The notes beneath the pieces are model-generated. The model was not told the DNA's origin. It worked only from the letters and a program-made list of their open reading frames with translations, and did no database searches. Positions 42,737 through 50,605 of a stretch of 64,000 bases of DNA are shown one piece after another. Numbering within the stretch: position 1 is the stretch's first letter; each line of letters begins with the position of its first letter. A program made the translations under genes and the position numbers. Source of the stretch: Methylobacillus methanolivorans (GTDB taxonomy: Bacteria; Pseudomonadota; Gammaproteobacteria; Burkholderiales; Methylophilaceae). The stretch spans positions 62,001 to 126,000 of the forward strand of contig NZ_JBIWXY010000003.1 of the NCBI RefSeq assembly GCF_044751345.1. Direction: 5' to 3'.

Positions 42737-45103
42737 TTACTTCTTGCTGATACGTTGCCAGGTATTGATCACGGTATCAGGGTTGAGCGAGACAGACTTG
42801 ATGCCCTTTTCTACCAACCACTCGGCGAAATCTGGGTGGTCGGAAGGTCCTTGACCGCAGATGCCAACGTATTTACCCAGGCGGTTAGCAGTGCTGATCG
42901 CCATTTCCAGCAATACCTTGACCGCAGGGTCGCGCTCATCAAAGCCTGCTGCAACAAGGCCAGAGTCACGGTCCATCCCCAGTGAGAGCTGGGTCAGGTC
43001 GTTGGAACCGATGGAGAAGCCATCGAAGTATTCCAGGAACTGCTCAGCCAACAAGGCGTTGGAAGGAATCTCGCACATCATGATCAGGCGCAAGCCATGC
43101 TCGCCACGCTTGAGGCCGTGCTTGGCGAGGATCTCGACCACTTTGCGCGCTTCGTCCAGAGTACGCACGAATGGGATCATCAATTCGATATTGGTGAGGC
43201 CCAGCTGTTCACGTACCTTGCGCATGGCAATGCACTCCAACTCGAAGCAGTCTTCGAAATCAGGAGAGATGTAGCGCGTTGCGCCGCGGAAGCCCAGCAT
43301 TGGGTTTTCTTCTTCCGGCTCGTAGATTTCGCCGCCAATCAGCTTGCGGTATTCGTTCGACTTGAAGTCGGACATACGGGCAATGACAGGCTTGGGCCAG
43401 AAAGCTGCACCAATGGTAGCAACGCCTTCTGCCAGCTTGTCGATGTAGAACTGGCGTGGGCTGTCGTAGCCCTTGGCGCGACGCTTGATTTCTTCTTGCA
43501 GGTCGGCAGGCACGCTATCCAGGTTGAGGATGGCTTTGGGGTGGATGCCGATCATGTTGTTGATCACGAACTCCAGGCGGGCCAGGCCAACACCATCGTT
43601 CGGGATTTGTGCAAAGCTGAATGCCATATCGGGGTTGCCGACGTTCATCATGACCTTGACCGGTGCAGGGGCCAGCTTAGCCTCTTCTTCCTGGGTTACG
43701 GTGAAAGGTACGGCACCAGTGTAGACATAGCCAGTTTCGCCTTCAGCACAGGAAACAGTCACGATCTGGCCATCTTCCAGCAAATCGGTGGCGTTGACGC
43801 TACCGACGATAGCGGGGATACCCAATTCACGTGCAATGATGGCGGCGTGGCAAGTACGGCCACCACGGTTGGTGACCAGTGCGGATGCGCGCTTCATGAC
43901 GGGTTCCCAATTTGGATCGGTCATGTCAGCCACCAATACGTCACCAGGCTGCACGGTGTTCATTTCAGAAGCGTGCTTGACCACGCGTACTGGGCCAGAG
44001 CCTACTTTTTGAGTAACGGCACGACCAGTGATGATCGCGGTATTGCCACTGCTGTTGATCTGGAATTTCTCGACGATGTTGCCGCTTTGCGACTTCACGG
44101 TCTCTGGGCGAGCTTGCAGGATGTAAAGCTTGCCGTCTACACCGTCACGGCCCCACTCCACGTCCATTGGGCACTTGTAGTGTTCTTCAATCAGCACGGC
44201 AAAACGTGCGAGTTCGAGGATTTCCTCATCAGCGATGGAGTAGCGTGCGCTTTCTTCCTTGCTGTTCTCTACAGTGTGAGTACTCTTGCCAGCAACATTA
44301 CTGTCGCTGAATACCATCTTGATCAGCTTGGAACCCAGCGTGCGGCGCACGATAGCCGGGAAGCCCTTGGCCAATAGTGGCTTGTGTACATAGAACTCGT
44401 CAGGGTTGACCGCACCTTGCACCACGGTTTCACCGAGGCCGTAGGAGGAGGTGATGAACACCACGTCACGGAAACCGGACTCGGTATCCATGGTGAACAT
44501 GACGCCCGAGCTACCCAGGTTGCTGCGCACCATGCGCTGTACGCCAGCAGACAGGGCAACATCAGCATGAATGAAACCCTTGTGCACACGATAGGAAATT
44601 GCACGGTCGTTATACAAGGAAGCAAACACTTCCTTGATGGCGTGCAGGATGTTGTCCAAGCCATGAATGTTGAGGAAGCTTTCCTGCTGACCGGCAAAAG
44701 AGGCATCAGGCAAGTCTTCAGCCGTGGCGGATGAGCGCACGGCAAATGTCATGTCGTCGCCAGAGTCGGCGGTCAGTGTCTTGTAGTGCGCGGCAATCGC
44801 GTCTTGCAATTCCTGAGGGAAAGGCGTGTCGACAATCCATTGGCGGATTTTCTCGCCGGTGGCAGCCAGTGCATCAACATCATCGACGTCCAGCTTGTCG
44901 AGCTCTGCATTGATGCGCTTGTCGAGGCCATCCTGTGCCAGGAACTGGCGATAGGCGTGGGCTGTTGTGGCAAAACCACCTGGTACTCGTACGCCCTTGG
45001 CTGTGAGTTGGCTGATCATTTCGCCCAAAGAGGCATTCTTGCCGCCAACTGCAGGCACATCGGTGATGCGCAGCTTGTCAAAGGCGATTACGTAATCCAA
45101 CAT
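42737..45103 (-). CDS. ppsA: Phosphoenolpyruvate synthase
   Basis: 788 residues. It makes PEP, AMP and phosphate from pyruvate and ATP, the gluconeogenic counterpart of pyruvate kinase (pyk at 3.2 kb). The N-terminal ATP-grasp domain has GGKNASLGEM and the FAVRSSATAEDLPDASFAG block. The phosphocarrier histidine is in GGRTCHAAIIARELGIPAIVG. The C-terminal PEP-binding domain contains GSNDLTQLSLGMDRDSG. GGAGAG precedes the start. The control threonine targeted by PpsR should be the one in GRTCH. Confidence 0.97.
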   Translation of the reverse strand: MLDYVIAFDKLRITDVPAVGGKNASLGEMISQLTAKGVRVPGGFATTAHAYRQFLAQDGLDKRINAELDKLDVDDVDALAATGEKIRQWIVDTPFPQELQDAIAAHYKTLTADSGDDMTFAVRSSATAEDLPDASFAGQQESFLNIHGLDNILHAIKEVFASLYNDRAISYRVHKGFIHADVALSAGVQRMVRSNLGSSGVMFTMDTESGFRDVVFITSSYGLGETVVQGAVNPDEFYVHKPLLAKGFPAIVRRTLGSKLIKMVFSDSNVAGKSTHTVENSKEESARYSIADEEILELARFAVLIEEHYKCPMDVEWGRDGVDGKLYILQARPETVKSQSGNIVEKFQINSSGNTAIITGRAVTQKVGSGPVRVVKHASEMNTVQPGDVLVADMTDPNWEPVMKRASALVTNRGGRTCHAAIIARELGIPAIVGSVNATDLLEDGQIVTVSCAEGETGYVYTGAVPFTVTQEEEAKLAPAPVKVMMNVGNPDMAFSFAQIPNDGVGLARLEFVINNMIGIHPKAILNLDSVPADLQEEIKRRAKGYDSPRQFYIDKLAEGVATIGAAFWPKPVIARMSDFKSNEYRKLIGGEIYEPEEENPMLGFRGATRYISPDFEDCFELECIAMRKVREQLGLTNIELMIPFVRTLDEARKVVEILAKHGLKRGEHGLRLIMMCEIPSNALLAEQFLEYFDGFSIGSNDLTQLSLGMDRDSGLVAAGFDERDPAVKVLLEMAISTANRLGKYVGICGQGPSDHPDFAEWLVEKGIKSVSLNPDTVINTWQRISKK

Positions 45104-45414
45104 GTTTACTCTCCATCAATTACATAGCGCTGGGCGCACGTAAGTTTTTGTTTCAGTATGGCTTTCCATGGAGCTGTGCAGCTGCTTGGGGAGCGTGATA
45201 CTAAAAAAGCTAAAGATTTTAAGGGGATGTAGATAAGAAAACCAATATTTTGCCTTATTCTGGGCTTTGGTGTCACCTGTCACGGTAAGGCGACAACAAA
45301 AAATCCCCTTGCAAACGCAATAATCCAGGATTGTAAACGCTGTGCAGTGAGTTGGGGTAGGTCAGGCACTAGTCCAAATGGGCTAGGGGCTATCTAGCTA
45401 TCTGGGAATTTCCC
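45104..45414. other. ppsA upstream region / regA 3' region
   Basis: 311 bases without a gene. It contains three half-sites resembling the boxes near regB: TGTCAC at 45271-45276 and 45278-45283, and GCGACA at 45290-45295, 170-190 bases upstream of ppsA. A palindrome GGGAATTTCCC (45404-45414) touches the regA stop codon. No clear intrinsic terminator for regA is visible. Confidence 0.4.
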
Positions 45415-45966
45415 TTATTTCTTGACGGGATGCTTATGCAATTTGCGTTGCAGGGTACGCCTGTGCATATTCAGGCTACGCGCAGTGGCTGAGATATTAC
45501 CGTCGTTTTCCTGTAGCACGCGCTGGATGTGCTCCCACTCCATGCGGTTAACCGACAGTGCCGTATTAGGCACGGGGGTGGTGATATCACCTTCGACGCG
45601 CTCGAAAGCGGCCAAAATCTGGTCGGCATCTGCAGGCTTTGCAAGATAGTGCGTGGCTCCCAACTTGACGGCCTCTACGGCGGTGGCAATGCTGGCATAA
45701 CCAGTCAGCACCACGATACGCGTTTCGTTATCCAGTTGATGCAGGTGTTTGACCAATGCCAGCCCGGAATCCCCGGGCATGCGCAAGTCAATCACAGCAT
45801 ATTCCGGACTTTCGTCCACATACATGGAGATGGCTTCTGCGACATTGTGAGCGATTTGCACAAGAAAGCCGCGTTTATGCATGGCTTTTTCCAGCACCTG
45901 GGTAAAAATTTCATCATCGTCAACCAGCAGCATCGTCGGTTGGTCTGGTAAGAGTTCTTGTGTCAT
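45415..45966 (-). CDS. regA: RegA/PrrA-type response regulator
   Basis: 183 residues. The receiver domain has acidic D15-D17 and phosphoacceptor Asp60 (EYAVIDLRMPG) with the TGYAS and LAKPAD loops. The DNA-binding domain is a Fis-type helix-turn-helix, NISATARSLNMHRRTLQRKL, essentially invariant in the RegA/PrrA/ActR/RoxR family that controls redox-responsive genes. The start overlaps the regB stop by four bases (ATGA). Target sites of the expected inverted-repeat type lie upstream of regB and near the TonB receptor. Confidence 0.95.
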   Translation of the reverse strand: MTQELLPDQPTMLLVDDDEIFTQVLEKAMHKRGFLVQIAHNVAEAISMYVDESPEYAVIDLRMPGDSGLALVKHLHQLDNETRIVVLTGYASIATAVEAVKLGATHYLAKPADADQILAAFERVEGDITTPVPNTALSVNRMEWEHIQRVLQENDGNISATARSLNMHRRTLQRKLHKHPVKK

Positions 45967-47267
45967 GGCGCTGGTGTCGATGGCAGTTTCAGTTGTAGTT
46001 TCTTCAGTGGAATACGCACTTGGGTAAGCGTGCCTTGCGTCTCCCGCGGGGTAAAGGTGACTTCACCATCAAATTTTTCCAGTACAGACTTAGCCAGAAA
46101 GATACCCAACCCTAATCCGCCAGCGGCTTGCTTGCTGCTGTTGAAGGGTTTACCCAGCAAGGCCGGGTGGTCCGCGCCAGGGAATAGCCCTTGGTCATGA
46201 ATATCAATCACCAGGTTGTCTTGTGCGATCTTGGCCACCAGGCTAATTCCCTCCGGCGAGGCATCGGCTGCATTATTGATCAAGTTGCTGATAGCCTGGC
46301 CTAGTGCCAGGTCGGCGATGATGATGGGAGAAGATGTAGTGAGCTGTATATCCAGCGTGAGCGGCGTGGCGGGGCGCATATCTTGCCAGCGCTCCGCGAC
46401 GTATTGGATAAATGCATGCGCAGGCATGGCGCTGCTCGCATCGGAACGAATCATGCCTGCCGATGCGGTAATGGATGAGAGTATTTCCTTGCAGCGGTCG
46501 ACTTGCTTGCGCAATAGGGTGAGTGAGCTTGTCAGCTCCTGATCGTGCTGATGCTCCTGTACTAGCTCCTGAGTAATGACTGCCATGGTGGAAAGCGGCG
46601 TGCCTAGCTCGTGAGCGGCCCCTGTTGCTAGTGTGCCAAGTGCCAGCATGCGCTCGCTGGCGAGTACTTTTTCCCGTGATTCCGCAAGTAGTTTGTCATA
46701 TTCCCTCAGGTTGCGTCCCATGCGTTCGACGAAAAACGCAATGACGATTGCACTGACGACAAAGCCACCCCACATGCCGAGCAAATGCAGGCTGAAGCCT
46801 TCATCATGCTCGTGATATGGTGCGCCATGCTGCATATGGCTATGGATGGTTAAAGGTTCGTACCAAAACATGAGCACGCTGTAAGCGGTGATGACCAGTG
46901 CGGCAATCAGCCAGGTATAACGCCAAGGGAGTGCCACGGCGGCCACTGAAAGCGGTAGTAAGTACATCCAGACAAAAGGGTTGCTATAGCCTCCCGTTGC
47001 ATAAAACAGCCATGTGAGCAGGGTGATGTCGAGCAATAGCTGAGTCAGCAACTCCAGCTCATGAATGCGTGCTTTGCGCCACAGCCTCAACCAACTGATG
47101 AGGTTGACTACCAGCATCAAGCTAATGGCGCTGGCGACCTTGAGCGTGGGGAGCACGATGTCAAATGCCTGAGCGGCGACAACACTCGCCATGACCAGCG
47201 CGGTCATCATGACCACACGTAGCCATAACAACCGACGCAGATTAGTGGTAAAGGCAAGGGAAGACAT
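45963..47267 (-). CDS. regB: RegB/PrrB-type redox sensor histidine kinase
   Basis: 434 residues. Six membrane spans occupy about 15-185. The quinone-sensing heptapeptide GGxxNPF is present as GGYSNPF (92-98). The phosphoacceptor His219 is in ATGAAHELGTPLS, and Cys259 (DRCKEIL) sits where RegB has its redox-active cysteine. The ATPase domain has NLINNAADAS, DQG and GLGLGIFLAK. A His-rich periplasmic loop (HSHMQHGAPYHEHDEGF, 142-158) is unusual. It senses respiratory redox state and phosphorylates RegA. Confidence 0.95.
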   Translation of the reverse strand: MSSLAFTTNLRRLLWLRVVMMTALVMASVVAAQAFDIVLPTLKVASAISLMLVVNLISWLRLWRKARIHELELLTQLLLDITLLTWLFYATGGYSNPFVWMYLLPLSVAAVALPWRYTWLIAALVITAYSVLMFWYEPLTIHSHMQHGAPYHEHDEGFSLHLLGMWGGFVVSAIVIAFFVERMGRNLREYDKLLAESREKVLASERMLALGTLATGAAHELGTPLSTMAVITQELVQEHQHDQELTSSLTLLRKQVDRCKEILSSITASAGMIRSDASSAMPAHAFIQYVAERWQDMRPATPLTLDIQLTTSSPIIIADLALGQAISNLINNAADASPEGISLVAKIAQDNLVIDIHDQGLFPGADHPALLGKPFNSSKQAAGGLGLGIFLAKSVLEKFDGEVTFTPRETQGTLTQVRIPLKKLQLKLPSTPAP

Positions 47268-47304
47268 GGCGTAATGGTAACCTAGACATGATCAGGCAGG
47301 GCAT

Positions 47305-47319
47305 GTGACAAAATGTCAC
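47305..47319. promoter_or_regulatory. RegA-like inverted repeat 1, upstream of regB
   Basis: GTGACA-AAA-TGTCAC, a perfect inverted repeat centred 45 bases upstream of the regB start codon. The half-site/spacing design matches the two boxes at 47361 and 49879. Binding by RegA is inferred; autoregulation of regBA would be a natural role. Confidence 0.5.
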
Positions 47320-47360
47320 GGATGTATCATTGCTATGCCGGAGTAAGAGGGGCTGGAGGC

Positions 47361-47377
47361 TGCGACAACGTGTCGCA
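47361..47377. promoter_or_regulatory. RegA-like inverted repeat 2, upstream of sRNA promoter
   Basis: TGCGACA-ACG-TGTCGCA, a perfect 17-base inverted repeat. It contains GCGAC-N5-GTCGC, which matches the GCGNC-N5-GNCGC type of site reported for RegA/PrrA homologues. It directly abuts the -35 hexamer at 47378, with its centre near -44 from the predicted start, a normal activator position. Confidence 0.6.
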
Positions 47378-47406
47378 TTCACAGGCTGGAGGACAGCATT
47401 TATATT
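47378..47406 (+). promoter_or_regulatory. Sigma70 promoter for predicted small RNA
   Basis: TTCACA (47378-47383), exactly 17 bases, TATATT (47401-47406); each hexamer has five of six consensus bases. Predicted start is the A at 47413. Confidence 0.6.
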
Positions 47407-47412
47407 TCCCTT

Positions 47413-47490
47413 ATCCGATTAAGGATTCCTCATCTAAAGGTCTATGGCCTTTTTTCAGGGGCTGGGTACTTGCTGGTACCCAGCCTTTTT
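47413..47490 (+). ncRNA. Predicted small RNA between regB and TonB receptor
   Basis: About 78 nt from the predicted start to the terminator T run. The layout is a 5' hairpin ATCC/GGAT (47413-47426), an open TCCTCATCT stretch (47427-47435) complementary to Shine-Dalgarno sequences, a small hairpin AAAGG/CCTTT (47436-47452), and a 10-bp terminator stem followed by TTTTT. No plus-strand gene exists that this terminator could serve: regB and the receptor are both on the minus strand. The only long plus-strand frame here runs antisense through the receptor. The RNA is inferred from promoter, structure and terminator together; expression is untested. Confidence 0.5.
47460..47490 (+). terminator. 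Strong plus-strand intrinsic terminator
   Basis: GGCTGGGTAC (47460-47469) pairs perfectly with GTACCCAGCC (47476-47485), loop TTGCTG, followed by TTTTTC. On the minus strand no T run follows, so it is not the receptor's terminator. Confidence 0.88.
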
Positions 47491-47555
47491 CTTTGCTTTT
47501 AATCCTGATGAAGTTGCTATTTTATCCTTTTGAGGTTGATGAGCAGCTATCGCAG

Positions 47556-49607
47556 TCAGATATCCAGCCGGAGGGAAGCATATACGCCTCGGCCTTCGCC
47601 GGGAGAGTGCAGGGTTTGCGCATAATCAGTATCGTAGTATGCATATTCATAGTAACGATCCATCAGGTTACGTACTTGCAACTCCAGGCTGATATTTTTC
47701 TGCACTTGCCAGGCTGCGCTGAGGTTGAGGAGGAAATAACCGCCATATTTTCCCCAAGTGTTGGAACGCTCAAGATAATAGTCGCCTTGGCCATTGCCCC
47801 AGGCCGAAAGCTTGAGCGTGGGCAATACGCGGTAATCTGCGCCCAGGCCATAAATCTGCCGGGGAACATGATCAATCTCGTTTCCTTTGTTAGAAAGCTC
47901 AGTATTGCCAGGTTTGGTGATCTCGGAGCGTTGCACCGAGAGATTGGCCCAGATATCCAGTTTTTCAGTGGGGCGCAGGTTAGCCTGGAAATCTATCCCT
48001 TGGCGCAAGGTCTCGCCAATGTTTTCAGAGTCGTTGCTGGAACCCCCCAAGATGCGGCGAGCTTCATTGTTGGCTTTTTGCTCCCAGGCCGCAATGCGCC
48101 CATCCATCCAATGAGTTGGCTGGAACTTCAGGCCCAGCTCCCAACCCTCATTGATCGAGGGTTTGAGGTCGGGGGCGAGCGGGTTGGTTTTATAAGTCGC
48201 TGCGCCTATGCCTACCTGGAAGCTGCGGCCCCAATTACCATACGCGCTGTAATGTTCTGAAAAGTTATATACCGCGCTGAGCTTGGGTTGGCGGATTGCG
48301 CCATAGTCTTGGACATCTGCCGTGGTGCCTGTGAGGACATTTCTGAAATCCCCCTCTACGCGATCTACACGATAGGCGGGCACGATCTTGAGCTTCGCGG
48401 TAGGACGGATGACTGCTTGCAGGTAAACACCATAGGTATCGAAGGCATAGTGCTGGTTGCGTGTTGCGCTGAGTCGCTGACGTGCATTCGTCGTGTAGCG
48501 GTAGTTCTCGTTGTTCTGCCATTCGGCACTCAGGCCACTTTCAACCGCCAGGCTATGCAGGCCCAGATGCTCGATATTGGGTCTCCACGTAAGGGTGGAG
48601 AGTAGCCCGGTATGGTTTTCCCTGAGCAGGCGTTCCTGCTGATTGGGGTTCATGATGGAAAAGCGCACCCAGCGCTGGTCATCCATGGTGTTGAGGTAGA
48701 CCTTGTTGGAAAGAAACCAGCGGTCATTGATGGCCCAGTCCAGGTGCAGGCTGAGCTGGTTGAGCTCACGTTCGCCGCCATCTGTGCTGTTATGCGGCAT
48801 GGATTGACGAGGGTGGGCGCGTGCCTGATCGTAGGTGAGGTAGCCAGCCTCCTGTGCATCCTGCCGGTAGTGGCGGGCGATCAAGCCGGTGCGCAAGCGC
48901 CCGTCACTGGAGTCGTAAAACCATTTGCCAGCCACTGAGTGCTTGCGGGAATCAGAGTGGGCACGATAACCATCGTATTCCTGCACTGCAGCAAAATAAT
49001 TCTGGCTGAAGCCGTCTTTCTCAATGCCCATCGCTGTTTGCAATTCACGTGTATTGAAGCTGCCATAGCTGGCACGTGCTGTCGTATAGTTGCCGCCGAT
49101 ACGGGTGACGACGTTGGCATTGCCAGCAATGTTGTGCAGGCCGTAACGTGGATCATTGGTACCACGCACTACTTCGATAGCCTCGATATCCAGTGGCATG
49201 ATCATGTCGAGATAAGGCATGTTGCCATCGTTGCTGTTGCTGGGGATGCCGTCGATCAATAGCTTCACGGCATTGATCTCGCCTTCGCCATTGAAGCCAC
49301 GGAATGAAAATTTTCCTGTTGAGGTCCCCATGCGGTACTCGGTTAGCATGACGCCAGGCGCGCGGGAGAACAGCTGCCAACTGTTTTGTACGGTCTGGTT
49401 TTCAATGGCTTCCTTGCCAATCACGTCCACGGAGGAAAGGATGCTACGTGCAGGCAGGCTGGAGGAGCGGTTGCCAGTGACAACGATGCCACCAATCGTC
49501 ATGGTCGAATCTTGCTCATTGGCGGTTGTTGCTACATGGTCAGCAACAGCTCGCTGGCTACAGGCCGTCATGATCAAAAGCGCAATAACGCGGTAACGAT
49601 AAGGCAT
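47556..49607 (-). CDS. TonB-dependent outer membrane receptor
   Basis: 683 residues from the ATG at 49607, chosen because AGGAG lies just upstream and the protein then starts with a signal peptide (MPYRYRVIALLIMTAC...); the frame is open to 49664. The plug domain has GIVVTGNR (possible TonB box region), APGVMLTEYRMGTSTGKFSFRGF and IEVVRGTNDPRYG. The 22-strand barrel ends in the aromatic-rich LQVRNLMDRYYEYAYY and terminal LRLDI. The substrate (siderophore or other metal chelate) cannot be told. The leader is over 250 bases long. A secreted Asp-box protein gene is divergent. Confidence 0.93.
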   Translation of the reverse strand: MPYRYRVIALLIMTACSQRAVADHVATTANEQDSTMTIGGIVVTGNRSSSLPARSILSSVDVIGKEAIENQTVQNSWQLFSRAPGVMLTEYRMGTSTGKFSFRGFNGEGEINAVKLLIDGIPSNSNDGNMPYLDMIMPLDIEAIEVVRGTNDPRYGLHNIAGNANVVTRIGGNYTTARASYGSFNTRELQTAMGIEKDGFSQNYFAAVQEYDGYRAHSDSRKHSVAGKWFYDSSDGRLRTGLIARHYRQDAQEAGYLTYDQARAHPRQSMPHNSTDGGERELNQLSLHLDWAINDRWFLSNKVYLNTMDDQRWVRFSIMNPNQQERLLRENHTGLLSTLTWRPNIEHLGLHSLAVESGLSAEWQNNENYRYTTNARQRLSATRNQHYAFDTYGVYLQAVIRPTAKLKIVPAYRVDRVEGDFRNVLTGTTADVQDYGAIRQPKLSAVYNFSEHYSAYGNWGRSFQVGIGAATYKTNPLAPDLKPSINEGWELGLKFQPTHWMDGRIAAWEQKANNEARRILGGSSNDSENIGETLRQGIDFQANLRPTEKLDIWANLSVQRSEITKPGNTELSNKGNEIDHVPRQIYGLGADYRVLPTLKLSAWGNGQGDYYLERSNTWGKYGGYFLLNLSAAWQVQKNISLELQVRNLMDRYYEYAYYDTDYAQTLHSPGEGRGVYASLRLDI

Positions 49608-49936
49608 GAAGATGCTCCTGAGGAGGCAATAATTGTATAAACGATATTGCATATTGTTGGTCATGAGACAACTACCATGAAGCCTGCCAGTTTGCGCAAG
49701 AAAAGCATATACTTGCCGTCTGGTTTAAAGCTGGTCAGGCAGTGTCTTGTCAGTTGCATGGCTTGAGATGATACGAGTGTGTATTCATCCCTGTAAAAGC
49801 TGTGCCAAAGAGCTCTTGGTGTTTTTTGCCTACTAGCAACCAGGCGCGGATAATAACAACAAAACGATTTGCTAAGCGTGCGGCAGATTGTCGCACCTAC
49901 ACCATTTGCGTCATGCTCTACATGAGTTAATGAAAC
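49608..49936. other. Divergent control region of receptor and Asp-box protein
   Basis: 329 bases with no gene. It contains RegA-like box 3 at 49879-49895 and a hairpin-prone CCAAAGAGCTCTTGG at 49805-49819. I looked for a cobalamin riboswitch on the receptor side and found no B12-box-like core. Confidence 0.5.
49879..49895. promoter_or_regulatory. RegA-like inverted repeat 3
   Basis: TGCGGCA-GAT-TGTCGCA, a 17-base inverted repeat with one mismatch, containing GCGGC-N5-GTCGC. Same design and spacing as box 2. It is centred 50 bases before the Asp-box protein ATG and 280 bases from the receptor start, so control of the plus-strand gene is more likely. Confidence 0.55.
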
Positions 49937-50512
49937 ATGAAACAACAGATTATTGGAATTATCGGGGTATTACTTAGTTGCTCAGCGCTGGCGGCCGAAG
50001 TTGGTCGCGATGTCGTCAATCAGGAGGACGATATCAAGCTGCGCCAGTTGGCAGAACGTATTCCTAGCAATTGCCGGGTGGCCGCTACGCGAGATAGCAA
50101 CGATCAGCCGGTATTTTTCTGGCAACACACATTTAATGACGGTACGCGTGACTTGGTGATGGCGACTTCTCTCGAGGGCCGTCTGCAAGGGATTCGTCGC
50201 GTGACCTATGGTGGTAGTCGCAGCCTGGGTTGCCACTTTCCTTTGCTTGCTATCGTCAAGGGTGGGCAATGGGGTTGGCACTTGGTATGGATGCGCATGA
50301 ATAAGGGGGTGTATTACGCACGCATGGATGGTGCGGCCTGGGTATCCTCACCGCCCAAGCGTATGTCCACCGATGATGTCAGTTATATCGAGCTGACATC
50401 GCTCAATACACAGGTCAACCTCAATTGGCTGGAGATTCGCAATGATGGCTCCTCATTATTGCATCAAATGATGTCTGACGACGAGGGCCGCACCTGGAAC
50501 AAGCAGCGCTAG
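49937..50512 (+). CDS. Secreted protein with Asp-box (sialidase-like) motif
   Basis: 191 residues with a signal peptide cleaved near ALAAE (residue 20-21). Near the C-terminus SDDEGRTWN matches the Asp-box (SxDxGxTW) found in sialidase and other beta-propeller proteins, but one box and this length are too little for a full propeller. Two cysteines (NCRVAA and LGCHFP) may form a disulfide. The Shine-Dalgarno is weak. It is divergent from the TonB receptor and shares a RegA-like box with it. No enzymatic function should be assigned. Confidence 0.78.
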   Translation: MKQQIIGIIGVLLSCSALAAEVGRDVVNQEDDIKLRQLAERIPSNCRVAATRDSNDQPVFFWQHTFNDGTRDLVMATSLEGRLQGIRRVTYGGSRSLGCHFPLLAIVKGGQWGWHLVWMRMNKGVYYARMDGAAWVSSPPKRMSTDDVSYIELTSLNTQVNLNWLEIRNDGSSLLHQMMSDDEGRTWNKQR

Positions 50513-50541
50513 CAGCATGTAGGATTTAGTTGCTATTGGTG

Positions 50542-50569
50542 CTTGAATTCACCTAGATGACCACCACTT
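50542..50569 (+). promoter_or_regulatory. Candidate sigma32 heat-shock promoter for clpB
   Basis: CTTGAA (50542-50547) is a perfect sigma32 -35 core. After 14 bases CACCACTT (50562-50569) matches the CCCCATNT -10 at most positions. It lies 37 bases before the clpB ATG. Confidence 0.5.
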
Positions 50570-50605
50570 AGTAGTCAAACAACTCAACATTGAAGGAAGG
50601 CAAGC

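Noticed and set aside
43097..44377. 426-residue open frame antisense to ppsA
   Set aside because: It lies wholly inside the well-supported ppsA gene on the other strand; its composition mirrors ppsA codons and it matches no family.
45404..45414. GGGAATTTCCC palindrome as regA terminator
   Set aside because: The stem is short, AT-centred and lacks a following T run on the minus strand.
47313..48260. 315-residue plus-strand frame crossing the small-RNA region into the receptor
   Set aside because: Most of it is antisense to the TonB receptor, it has no Shine-Dalgarno, and the strong terminator at 47460-47490 lies inside it.
49608..49936. Possible cobalamin or TPP riboswitch in the long receptor leader
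   Set aside because: I looked for the conserved B12-box and TPP core sequences on the minus strand and found none.
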